A stretch of DNA of 64,000 nucleotides from Arabidopsis thaliana (lineage: Eukaryota > Streptophyta > Magnoliopsida > Brassicales > Brassicaceae). A model generated the notes under the pieces. The model was not told where the DNA came from and made no database searches. It saw nothing but the letters and a program-made list of their open reading frames with translations. This document shows positions 1 to 9,608 of the stretch, piece by piece. Numbering within the stretch: the stretch's first letter is position 1; every line of letters starts with the position of its first letter. The stretch covers positions 806,101 to 870,100 of the forward strand of contig NC_003074.8 in NCBI RefSeq assembly GCF_000001735.4, in the 5' to 3' direction. Both the position numbers and the translations under genes were made by a program.

Positions 1-76
1 GAGAGGTAATTTCCCTGGGAATCTTATAGTTCATGGAAGGAAGTGTTAGAACTGATCTTTCTTAACTGAACTGCAG

Positions 77-2219
77 GTAGTATTTCTTCATCCCGTTCAC
101 AACTATGCTCTGATTGCGTATAATCCATCAGCAATGGATCCTGCCAGTGCTTCAGTCATTCGTGCAGCTGAGCTACTACCTGGTATGTTGTTAACCATTT
201 GAAAGTTCCATCGTTGCCTGTTTGGATATCACCATCTAACAGGTGATTATACTTGTGTGAAAATATGACTTAAAAGATTTATATATATGCTCTATGGCTA
301 TTGCCTGAACAGAACCTGCACTCCAACGTGGAGATTCAGTCTATCTTGTCGGATTGAGTAGGAACCTTCAAGCTACATCAAGAAAATCTATTGTAACCAA
401 TCCATGTGCAGCGTTAAACATTGGTTCTGCTGATTCTCCCCGTTACAGAGCTACTAATATGGAAGTAATTGAGCTTGATACAGGTAAAGAATTCGGAGCT
501 TTTGACATCTTTTTTTTTTTTGGTAAACCAGAGCCTTTGACATTAAATTTAGTTATTTTAGACTTGTTCAAATCACACTTCGTTTTTTCTTGTTTCTTGT
601 AGATTTTGGTAGCTCATTTTCAGGGGCGCTGACTGATGAGCAGGGAAGAATTCGGGCTATTTGGGGAAGTTTTTCGACTCAGGTTCGTCTTCCCACTTTG
701 CAGTTACCTAATTTTTGTGTTTTTTTCTTTCTAACATGCTACTCTTGTGAATTGATCACAGGTTAAATATAGTTCCACTTCTTCAGAAGACCACCAGTTT
801 GTCAGAGGTATCCCAGTATATGCAATCAGCCAAGTCCTTGAAAAAATCATAACCGGTGGAAATGGACCAGCTCTTCTCATAAATGGTGTCAAAAGGCCAA
901 TGCCACTTGTTCGGATTTTGGAAGTTGAATTGTATCCTACTTTGCTTTCAAAAGCCCGGAGTTTTGGTCTGAGTGATGAATGGATCCAAGTAAGCCATTT
1001 GTTAATATATTTTGTGATATTTCTGCGTAGATTGTTTATTATATCAATATATGTCTTTGTGCTTAGAATCTTAGTCTACTAAAATTAGGCATTCTCAAAT
1101 CCGTTTACTATATTGATTGTTCTCACAGGTCCTAGTCAAGAAGGATCCTGTTAGACGTCAAGTTCTGCGTGTTAAAGGTTGCCTGGCAGGATCAAAAGCT
1201 GAAAACCTTCTTGAACAAGGCGATATGGTTCTGGCAGTCAATAAGATGCCAGTTACATGCTTCAATGACATAGAAGCTGCTTGCCAAACATTGGATAAGG
1301 GTAGTTACAGCGATGAAAATCTCAATCTAACAATCCTTAGACAGGTGACACCATTAACTCATTTTTCTTGAAACATCTTATTATTTATTTGTTTCTTCTT
1401 TATCACCTGAGTCTGTGACAAAAGTAGTTCGTATCCTTTTCTTGAGTTTCTTGACACAAATAATTTTAGGTCTACGTGTTTATTTAATCTCTTGTTGGTT
1501 TGTTAGGGCCAAGAACTGGAGCTCGTAGTTGGAACTGATAAGAGAGATGGGAATGGAACGACAAGAGTGATAAATTGGTGCGGATGCGTTGTTCAGGATC
1601 CTCATCCTGCGGTTCGTGCTCTTGGATTTCTTCCTGAGGAAGGTCATGGTGTCTATGTCACAAGGTACTAGTTAGTTGTGACCTACATATGAAATCTCAA
1701 TTTGGTTTAATAAAAAATCTGGTTCTTACCAATTTATTTGTCTCAACCGACTAGAATTCATCAGTTGCTTTGATATACCCTTTGACAAATTATCTTCTCA
1801 GATGGTGTCACGGGAGTCCCGCTCACCGATATGGCCTCTACGCGCTTCAATGGATCGTGGAAGTTAATGGGAAGAAGACTCCTGACCTAAACGCATTCGC
1901 AGATGCTACCAAGGTTTTGTCTCTTTCTTTACAGAAGTCACACTTTCAATTAGTTTGGACGTGAAGAAGAGTTATGCAGCAACCATTAGGATTGCTTTTA
2001 CTCTGATCCAAATTTTGATCTTAGATTGTTTCTTTTCGATTTTGGTTGCAACAGGAGCTAGAACACGGGCAGTTTGTGCGTATTAGGACTGTTCATCTAA
2101 ACGGCAAGCCACGAGTATTGACTCTGAAACAAGATCTCCATTACTGGCCGACTTGGGAATTGAGGTTCGACCCAGAGACTGCTCTTTGGCGGAGAAATAT
2201 ATTGAAAGCCTTGCAGTAA
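77..2219 (+). CDS. DEG7: DEG7 protease, C-terminal part (5' end outside window)
   Basis: Exons read at 77-182, 313-483, 603-682, 762-989, 1129-1344, 1507-1664, 1802-1913 and 2055-2219 (TAA at 2217). All joins keep one frame. The product is the C-terminal part of a large HtrA/Deg-type protein: PDZ-like segments around a degenerate trypsin-like domain, ending in the residues NILKALQ. DEG7 is known as an unusually large Deg protease with two protease domains, one degenerate, and several PDZ domains. It has been placed in the chloroplast stroma with a role in photosystem II repair. The catalytic protease domain lies upstream of the window, so activity cannot be judged here. The family call rests on the PDZ/HtrA character and on the known neighbourhood. 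Confidence 0.85.
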
Positions 2220-2644
2220 AAGCCATTTGGTGTTTCTCTGAAAGTCTCTTATGTCTCTCATTGCTCCAACTTTGTTGTATTTCTATCATTCTTCTACTCA
2301 AATTCTTCATTAATTCATCATACTAAAAGACCTGTCACTACAGTTTACAGAAAAACTGAAGGATTTTACATCCAGTAAAAATGTTCAAATCAAAAGATTT
2401 CCCATGTTAATATTTTCTTCTACTTATACTTTTTAATTTACTTTTGATTTTGATCCCTCAAGCTGCGATCAAAACCAATTGATGATGTCATAAATCTTAG
2501 CAAACTTGAAAAAGCTTCAATTCGAAACTCAAATTGATGAACAGAGACTATAACATTATAGATTTATAGTGATCAAATTCTAGGCTTGGGTCCTTAGGAG
2601 GAATATATAGTCTACACTATTTCCTAGAACGCATCATCATAGTC
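2220..2644. other. Convergent 3' spacer between DEG7 and CML33
   Basis: This stretch holds the 3' untranslated ends of the two convergent genes. Bases 2617-2644 on the minus strand still carry the old C-terminal codons of CML33 in a shifted frame (see findings). I see no separate gene. Confidence 0.5.
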
Positions 2645-3058
2645 TTAAACTCCTACGAATCTAATATAACCATCACCATCTACATCGATAGCTTGAACCA
2701 TCCCTACGCAGCTCTCGACCGTACACTTCTCTCCAAGCCGAGTCATCACCACATGTAACTCATTGGCCGATATCTTCCCATCACAATTAATATCGTATAG
2801 TTTAAAAGCATCCTTCAACTCTTTTTCCACGTCACCACCACTAGACTGAGCTGTTTGGTCCATGCACGAAGCGAATTTGGCCGCATCGACCTGACCATCT
2901 CCATTCGTGTCAAGCTGGATGAACATCTCGACGAGTTTTTCTGAAGGGATAGATGGAGAGAGAGCATGAATCGCGTCACGAAACTCTTCCCAAGAGATCT
3001 TACCATCTTTGCTCGTGTCAAACCTCTCGAAGATATCACTTAAAGACATATTATTCAT
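2645..3058 (-). CDS. CML33: EF-hand calcium-binding protein CML33, C-terminally shortened
   Basis: Intronless calmodulin-like protein of 137 residues. Start chosen at 3058 (MNNMSLSD). A further ATG at 3049 (MSLSD) and an upstream in-frame ATG at 3097 are alternatives; the last would extend into likely 5' leader, close to the TATA box at 3113. EF-hand loops lie at residues 14-25 (complete), 50-61 (Lys at position 12 where Glu is normal), 89-100 (complete) and 125-136 (Gly at position 12). The protein stops right after loop 4, so the last helix is missing. By comparison with CML34 this looks like the result of a single extra base at 2655. Likely a calcium sensor with only two fully canonical sites. 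It is a paralogue of CML34, 2.2 kb away on the same strand. Confidence 0.85.
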   Translation of the reverse strand: MNNMSLSDIFERFDTSKDGKISWEEFRDAIHALSPSIPSEKLVEMFIQLDTNGDGQVDAAKFASCMDQTAQSSGGDVEKELKDAFKLYDINCDGKISANELHVVMTRLGEKCTVESCVGMVQAIDVDGDGYIRFVGV

Positions 3059-3112
3059 ATTCTTATTAATATGCACTTTTGTTGATTTTCTACACAAAAC
3101 AATGGGTCCTTG

Positions 3113-3120
3113 TATTTATA
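3113..3120 (-). promoter_or_regulatory. Likely TATA box of CML33
   Basis: TATAAATA on the minus strand, 55-62 bases upstream of the chosen ATG at 3058. It would place transcription start near 3085, inside the longer open frame, which argues against the ATG at 3097. Confidence 0.5.
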
Positions 3121-3774
3121 GATTTGAAGTTATTATATTCACGTACCCGTTTTACAAATTTGCTTGATTTATTTATATGTGAACATTGTAAATGGTTATT
3201 AAATGTATCAATATTGTTTGGTAAGAAAAATAAATAGTTGGTTTACATAAAAAGAAGTAAATCCTTTTTTCCATTAAAAGAAAAAAAAAATCAAAATTTC
3301 CCAAGAATGTGGGGATGTTCATCTAAAATGGATTTGTTTCATCTTATTGATAGCTCCATGTAGGTGACCAATCTACAAAGACTTACACGTGGTTGAACAA
3401 AGAGCCCAAGGGAAATTAATCACAAGATTTTATTAGAAAAGTTAATAAATCACCTTCACAAAGAGCCAGAGGAATTATGATGTATCATCATCAATTCAAT
3501 ATGTATAAAGTATTCACAACATAGCTTCGGGGGCTTACTAATGTGTACATAAGAATATAAGATAAAAGAGATAGATTTCATTGTTGTTCTGTTTTCTTTT
3601 TAAATATCTTTCAGTAGACCTCTTCATATTGCATGAGATGGGAGAAACCAAATTAATAATAAAGAGTAAATCTTGTACAAAGAATAAGAGTAAATGAAAC
3701 ACATAAATATTTAGGCTTTGTGAAATGAGACTAACTATCTCGTTTAATTTCCTCCTTTTGCATCTTAATGTAGA
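3121..3774. other. Spacer upstream of CML33
   Basis: AT-rich intergenic DNA holding the CML33 promoter and the 3' flank of the F-box relic. No reading frame or repeat in it looks like a gene to me. Confidence 0.4.
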
Positions 3775-4695
3775 TTACTTATTGATTCGCTTATCAAGTG
3801 CGACAAGTCTCAGCGCTCTGCTTTGTAGTTTCCTTTTGCCTCCTGCTGGTTGCTTGAGTTGCACTAAACTTGGAACATAAGAGCACGCTTGTGTCCAACA
3901 GTTTGTGTAGATAGATTCTCCTAGATCCAATTCTCTTAAGTATCCATTCTCTCCAAGAATGTAAGATATTCGGTGTTTAAAACCCTCACTAACCATGACG
4001 ACTTTCTTCTCTTCGTCAATGATGAAACTCTCAAGTACTAATGAAACTTCAGGTCCCGTATTCACTTTCAAGAACTTGCTCCAAGACACCTTTTCGGTGT
4101 CTAGTTTCAATGGTTGCAGAACAAAATAAAAATGAAATTTTTAGTATCTCAAAATCTAGATTTCATACAATCTAAAGTTGTCTCTTCCGTTGTAAAGTGT
4201 GTCATCATCTAAAAACCTCAAGATTTTGTGGCTACGACAAGATTTTTTATTCTTCTCCAAGCATCCGAAAGCGTAACTGCACGTGTCCCATCCCTTCACG
4301 AGTTTGATCGACCTTGTTTGCCCGATATAAGGATTCCAAACCACAAGCCTAGTATTGTCTCCCTTTAAGATGCATAACAATAAAACCCTCACAATGGAAA
4401 ACTTCAGATATCTTGACTTTATTTGAATCGTTTAAGAAAGTAAGTTGACCTAGAGTCTCTATCGATGGATCTCCATTGACGTCTTCAACGACGTTCATTA
4501 AGTAAAGTTTATAATCCATCATAAAAATCATCCGAGGCTTCCCTTTCCTCCAAGGTGCATCTTTATAAAGCTCCGACTTTTATATAAACAGTTCCATTTT
4601 TTGCAAGTAACTCGAACTGCTCTCATCAATTTCGTAGGAACCCCAGAGATAATCTCCTCTACCAATTCCTTTGGAAGATCTGAGATCGTCGTCAT
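3775..4695 (-). pseudogene. Broken F-box gene (FBA_1-type)
   Basis: The minus strand carries, in order, an F-box (ISDLPKELVEEIISGVPTKL, just after an ATG at 4695), an F-box-associated middle part (motif LVVWNPYIGQTRSIKLVKGW) and a C-terminal part (SWSKFLKV...), but in different frames. The frame shifts once in the span about 4540-4570. It shifts again at a T-run near 4384-4387, where one extra T separates HCEG from LLLCILKGDN. A third break lies near 4155, followed by loss of roughly a hundred codons compared with full-length members. Functional relatives act as substrate receptors of SCF ubiquitin ligases. Alternative splicing is unlikely to rescue it because the breaks lie inside domains without splice signals. 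Upstream promoter motifs still look intact. Confidence 0.8.
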
Positions 4696-4786
4696 TGTCT
4701 CAGTTTGCAACTGGTTTTTTTTTCCCTGTGATTTCTTGCGGATAAAGGTAGAGGCTGGGAATAAACTCAATAATAATGAGATACAT

Positions 4787-4837
4787 AAACCCTAAATGAT
4801 GCTGGGCCACTCTTGGGCCTATGAATCTATTTGGGCC
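4787..4837 (-). promoter_or_regulatory. Telo-box and three site II elements upstream of the F-box relic
   Basis: AAACCCTAA at about 4787-4795, followed by TGGGCC at 4803-4808, 4814-4819 and 4832-4837. Telo-box plus site II (TCP-binding) is a known plant combination in promoters of growth-related genes. The motifs lie 90-140 bases upstream of the relic's ATG. Their function here is inferred. Confidence 0.45.
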
Positions 4838-5223
4838 CTCTCGAAAATTTGTTTTGTGGACATTTTCTTAATTCTATATGTTTGCTTTGATATATACTCG
4901 TCGTTGATAACCAAGAATTAAGAGTTTAATCAATACATACACACCGTTAGTTTTTGCTTATTTTTATAAGAAAAACAACAAATTTTACTATTATTTCAGA
5001 TTTCAATATACTTTATAAGACCAGTACATATGGCTAATGACCCAAAACATTTGTCTTGTTGTATACGTTATTCAACAACAACATGCACCTTCAATTTATT
5101 TAAACTTTTTATATATAAACGGTCGAGAGAAACCTCTAAAACCGAAGAAACTAAACATGAATAAACCTTTCTTATTCATAGAACAATGTATAAGCGATAA
5201 AAGACACTTAGTAAACAAGCAAT
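4838..5223. other. Spacer between F-box relic promoter and CML34 3' end
   Basis: AT-rich, with the CML34 3' untranslated region on the right. No supported gene. Confidence 0.4.
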
Positions 5224-5619
5224 TTATATGTCACCAATAACCAAAGCCATAAACTCGTCAAAGTTCAAATAGCCATCACCATCGACATCCGCCGCTCGGA
5301 CCTTTTCGGCAGAAGTCTCCTCGGTGAATTTCTTTCCGAGGCTAGTCATAGTCACATAGGACTCGCTGGCTGGTATCTTCCCGTCACCGTCAACATCACA
5401 GAAAACAAACACTTCCTTCAACATTTTCTCAATGCACGAAGTAAACTCGTCGGCGTTTAGCTCGCCGTTACCGTCCACGTCGATCTCTTCGAAAAACTTT
5501 ACGATATCTTCCTGAGTAAAGTAAGGAGAGAACGCAAGAGCCACTTCACGAAACTCGTCTAATGATAGTTTACCGTCTTTGTTCTTATCGAACTTCTCGA
5601 AGACACGTTTTGCAGACAT
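5224..5619 (-). CDS. CML34: EF-hand calcium-binding protein CML34
   Basis: Intronless calmodulin-like protein of 131 residues, start MSAKRVFEKF at 5619. Four EF-hand loops are visible at residues 11-22, 47-58, 75-86 and 111-122. All have acidic position 1 and Glu at position 12. The linker between loops 2 and 3 is short (about 16 residues) compared with calmodulin. Predicted cytosolic or nuclear calcium sensor without enzymatic domain. Compared with CML33 it keeps the full fourth hand (DVDGDGYLNFDEF). The nearest gene on the other side is the divergently transcribed ATP23-like gene. Confidence 0.88.
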   Translation of the reverse strand: MSAKRVFEKFDKNKDGKLSLDEFREVALAFSPYFTQEDIVKFFEEIDVDGNGELNADEFTSCIEKMLKEVFVFCDVDGDGKIPASESYVTMTSLGKKFTEETSAEKVRAADVDGDGYLNFDEFMALVIGDI

Positions 5620-5699
5620 AGTTGCTTAAGTGTTTTATATATGTTATGTTTGATACTACTTGTTCCTTTGTTTTTTTTTTTTAAAAAAAATAGTGTGAA

Positions 5700-5707
5700 T
5701 ATTTATA
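5700..5707 (-). promoter_or_regulatory. Likely TATA box of CML34
   Basis: TATAAATA on the minus strand about 80 bases upstream of the CML34 ATG. Confidence 0.45.
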
Positions 5708-5813
5708 GGGTTTGGAAACAATTAATTATAAAAATTGATAGATAGTCCAATTAACGATTAATTAAAAATAAAGTATGCATAGAAAAATTTAGTGATTCAA
5801 AAAATAAAGGAGG

Positions 5814-5835
5814 ATATATATATATATATATATAT
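5814..5835. repeat. (TA)n microsatellite
   Basis: About eleven TA units in the divergent CML34/ATP23-like spacer. Confidence 0.9.
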
Positions 5836-6190
5836 GTATGTAGATTTTATCCTAGAAATTGGATTTGTTCAAATCTGTATATTATTAATAGTTCTTCACT
5901 TACTTGTATCTCACAGTAGCTCATATTATGTTAAAATGGATTTGGCTATCTGGAATAGTATTAACCTCTAAAGTTTTGAAAATTTTGTCAACAATTAGAT
6001 GGGATTCAGTTTGACACATGTAAGTAAGTAAGTAAGGGGAAAAAAAAACAAGAAATGTAAGTAAATCAAGTTTATTTATAGATTAATATTAAAAATGATA
6101 GTTTCTAAATAACTAAAGTGTATTTGTTATACAAACTTAATTAGATATGTTCCACTATCTATTTATTTTATTTTTACCAACGTTCACCAC

Positions 6191-6237
6191 AACACTGACG
6201 TCACCTGTGCCTACCAAAAAAAACACTGACGTCACCT
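6191..6237. promoter_or_regulatory. Duplicated TGACGTCA (bZIP/CRE palindrome) motif
   Basis: The 16-mer AACACTGACGTCACCT occurs exactly at 6191-6206 and 6222-6237, spaced 31 bases (about three helical turns). The palindrome TGACGTCA is the core bound by TGA-type and related bZIP factors. It lies about 190-235 bases upstream of the ATP23-like ATG and 570 bases from CML34, so it could serve either divergent gene. Confidence 0.55.
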
Positions 6238-6426
6238 ATTACGTAAATTGGCAAAATAGAAAAATATTAGTACAAAATTAATGTAATTTTACACATTTAC
6301 CCTTTCACTCATTTTCTCTCCGTCCTCACTCGCTGACCATCGATCTTAGGCCACTCCCGAAGGATTTCTCCGGCTTATACAAATCCTACTGCCGTCAAAA
6401 TCGATTCAAAGCGAACCAGAGATTGA

Positions 6427-7544
6427 ATGGAAGATGCAGCTGCTCCGAATTCAGGATCCGAATTTAATCCAGGAGCAAGACGCGGCAAATCTATCGATGA
6501 ATGCCAAGACATGATTCGTAGGAGTTTCCGAAGTATATATACAGACTAAGCATCTAGATTTCAATCTTCGTTCTTATTTCTCAGTTTCTTAATCTTAATC
6601 CATTTGTTGTTTGATTAGCTCACTCTGTAATTTGAGATATTCATGGAAAAAGTTTTAATTATTTCGTGTAATCTAGGGTTTAGGGTTTTGGAATCACTTG
6701 AGGGTTTAAGGAGTTTAGGATGTTAAATCACTTGTTTGATTTGCTTTGGTTATATTGGTCTGACTTTGAATGTTGTTTGATTAGACCCAATAGTGAAGTT
6801 TCTGATGGAGCAAATGGAGAAATCTGGGTGTAGAGTTGGTGATAATTTCGTTAAGGCTGTTGTTTGTACTGGACCTGTAGCTGGAGGTTACACTAAAGGA
6901 AGAGGGGTAAAACCATTTCCATGTTTCCTTTTTTCGAGCTCTTTGATGATTGTCCCTTGATGCTGAAATCTTGCTTTGTTTCCTTTTGTTTTCTATGTTT
7001 CAAGATAACTGTCTGCAGTAACTATCTGACCATTCAAGATGAAGTGAACCAAGTAGTTATACATGAGTTGATTCATGCTTATGACGAGTGCCGAGCCAAG
7101 AATTTGGATTGGACTAATTGTGCTCATCATGCTTGCAGCGAGGTGATTACAATATTAGATCAAACCTTTGATATACTCTTGTCAAAGTACTTGATAGGTT
7201 TTGGTGTGTGTGTTTTCTTTAACAGATTCGTGCAGGTCATCTAAGCGGTGATTGCCATTTCAAGAGAGAACTTTTGCGCGGTTTCATTAAATTAAGAGGG
7301 CATGAACAAGTAAGTCTCTTTAAGGATAAGAGTTGTGTTAGCTAGTTCATTTTGTAGAATCATGGATGATTCTTGTTAATAATAACCTGATTCTCGGTTT
7401 TTCAAAAAGGAATGTATAAAAAGAAGAGTGTTGAAATCACTTCGTGGCAACCCGTATTGCTCGGAAGTAGCTGCTAAAGACGCGATGGAAGCAGTGTGGG
7501 ATACTTGTTACAATGACACTAAGCCTTTTGATAGAGCTCCTTGA
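6427..7544 (+). CDS. ATP23/Ku70-binding family metallopeptidase (M76)
   Basis: Five exons: 6427-6532, 6785-6906, 7005-7142, 7226-7309, 7410-7544 (TGA), giving 194 residues. The zinc motif HELIH sits at residues 96-100 within VVIHELIHAYD, preceded by VCSNYLTIQDEVNQ and followed by a Cys-rich segment (NCAHHACSEIRAGHLSGDC), the family pattern. Yeast Atp23 is a mitochondrial intermembrane-space protease and chaperone for ATP synthase subunit 6; human members were named Ku70-binding proteins. No transmembrane segment or obvious cleaved presequence is seen. The acceptor of exon 3 was placed at 7004 because the later AG at 7018 would run into a stop. Likely role: mitochondrial ATP synthase biogenesis (inferred from family). 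Confidence 0.85.
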
Positions 7545-8315
7545 AGGTAATAAGTCTATTTACACTCTCAAAAGACTTATGTTTGCTTCAAAGTTATGAG
7601 TTCAACTTCATCTTTGAAGATCGACATAAAGCCAGAAAAAAAACTGTTGGATTCAGCCGTTGATTATCCCCCCATGTATTTCTCTCAATCCAACCTTTTT
7701 GGCCAAGTCAAACGATAGAGTATTTGTTTAGATTCTTTACATTGTTGTTTGAAACAAAGGAAAAGGTCTAATACACAATCTTGATTTCAAGTGGATTTTG
7801 CTTGAAAGTATAATTTTGATTTATGGATTTGTATTTTACATCACACTCTGGAGTCTGGAGGGATAAGTAGCTCTGAATCTAACAGTGTAATAGAAAGTTG
7901 ATACTTTAGGGACAGAGTAAAATCATATCATATTTGAAGAAAATTTATTGATCGACTTATGCATTACTATATTGTTATGAATAAACTTCTTTTAAGCAGA
8001 AAAGTTAACAATGTTTTACCAATTGATTATCACAATCAGTTTTAGAATCCAAGTTGATTTCAGTTATGCATAATAAAATAAAATATGGGTTTGAGCTGAA
8101 AATGATAGAAAGGTAAAAAAATGTTAACTTATATCGTCAAATATTGATCAACTTCTTTCACTATTTTGTTCTTGTTGTAACAACAACCACCAAAAAAACA
8201 AGTTTGTATTGACAGTTAATGAAAGACCAAGTCAAATTCTAATTTTGGTAATTCGGTTTTCTCATTAAATCGCCTAATTTAAAGCATAGCCTCAACTTCT
8301 TCACATTCAAATCTC
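7545..8315. other. Spacer between ATP23-like gene and CML28
   Basis: 3' untranslated region of the left gene, then AT-rich DNA and the CML28 promoter. No gene seen. Confidence 0.4.
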
Positions 8316-8324
8316 TTTATATAA
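8316..8324 (+). promoter_or_regulatory. Likely TATA box of CML28
   Basis: TTTATATAA, 57-65 bases upstream of the CML28 ATG at 8381. Confidence 0.55.
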
Positions 8325-8380
8325 CACTTATGATCATCTGATCTCTCCGACAAAAAGAACAAAACTACAAAGTACAAACA

Positions 8381-8632
8381 ATGGCTGACGCAACAGAAAA
8401 AGCTGAGCATGACCGTATTTTCAAGAAATTTGATGCTAATGGAGATGGAAAAATCTCAGCGGCCGAGCTTGGAGATGCTCTCAAGAACCTTGGCTCGGTC
8501 ACACACGAGGACATTAAGCGTATGATGGCAGAGATTGATACCGATGGCGATGGATACATCTCGTACCAAGAATTCATTGATTTCGCAAGTGCCAATCGTG
8601 GTCTTATGAAAGACGTTGCCAAGATTTTCTAA
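8381..8632 (+). CDS. CML28: Polcalcin-like two-EF-hand protein CML28
   Basis: Intronless, 83 residues, with two canonical EF-hand loops at residues 18-29 (DANGDGKISAAE) and 53-64 (DTDGDGYISYQE). The size and the two-hand layout are those of polcalcins, small pollen calcium-binding proteins that include known pollen allergens. Each position-12 residue is Glu, so both sites should bind calcium. No transit or signal peptide. Expected cytosolic calcium sensor or buffer in pollen (family knowledge). Chromosome 5 carries a close paralogue, CML29. Confidence 0.9.
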   Translation: MADATEKAEHDRIFKKFDANGDGKISAAELGDALKNLGSVTHEDIKRMMAEIDTDGDGYISYQEFIDFASANRGLMKDVAKIF

Positions 8633-9608
8633 AGTAAAATGAACAGATCTAATCTATATTTATATGAAAGGGTTTGAGAATTAATCGTGTTCAATTTGTT
8701 TTGTAATGACAATCATTTGATGAAGTATGTTTTTTTTTCTTTATGTCTTTATTTTCATGTAATGGAAGATCTTGGATTATTCTTGAAGTGGATTGTAACG
8801 ATGTATTGAAGAATTCTCCATTCTTTAGCTTTTTTTTTTTTTTTTTTTTTTTTGCGGTTTTGGCTGATCTAATTTTATGCTTTAGCGTGGTTAAAAGCTC
8901 AAGAGCTTAAAACCAAAAACAAAAAATGCTCAAGAGCTTCTTTGGTTCTATACAAGAATGTGTTGACCAAGACCATTAGGGATGAATACGAATAACTAAA
9001 GTGTAGTCATTGACATAAATCAAAATATAGGAAACTCTTATAAAGAAAATCAAAATTGTATTTAGCTCTTTAAGTTTACACGCTTTTAGCATTTAAATTA
9101 TTTAGCTAAAAGATCTCCCCCATATTATTGTTTCTAAATATAGCTACACATAAGATAAAGACCCTATAACAAAGAATGGTTGGTAATTGATCTTGATATC
9201 GAGGACCAAACATATATTACTTAAATAATCGAATAAAATCTCTCAAATAGCTTTGGGCCATCTTACATCATTTCTTCAAAAAAAAATATCTTTTTACAAC
9301 TAAAAGTTAAAAACAAGAGAAATTGAAGCCATCCCCTTAAAAAGTCTTTCAACCCAAATTCTCTTGTTGATTTGTATTGTTTTCATACAATTTGCTCTAT
9401 ACAATTATAACCAAAAAGCATATGAAAAAAGACTTCCTAAATAAAATATATTTTTTAGTCACAAATACATAAGTACATATATTGCCACTCGTGTGTAGTA
9501 TAAATATACACGTACTATGTAACCGTTGGCCAACGCCTTAATCCTACGTCTCTCTCTCTCTCTTTCTCTTTCTCTTTCTCAAGCAGATCTTTTCTTCTTT
9601 CTCCTGAA
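8633..9608. other. Spacer between CML28 and the ARM-repeat gene
   Basis: CML28 3' flank, a run of 24 T at 8830-8853, then AT-rich DNA. A pyrimidine tract of CT units at about 9549-9580 lies in the likely 5' leader of the ARM-repeat gene. No gene seen. Confidence 0.5.
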
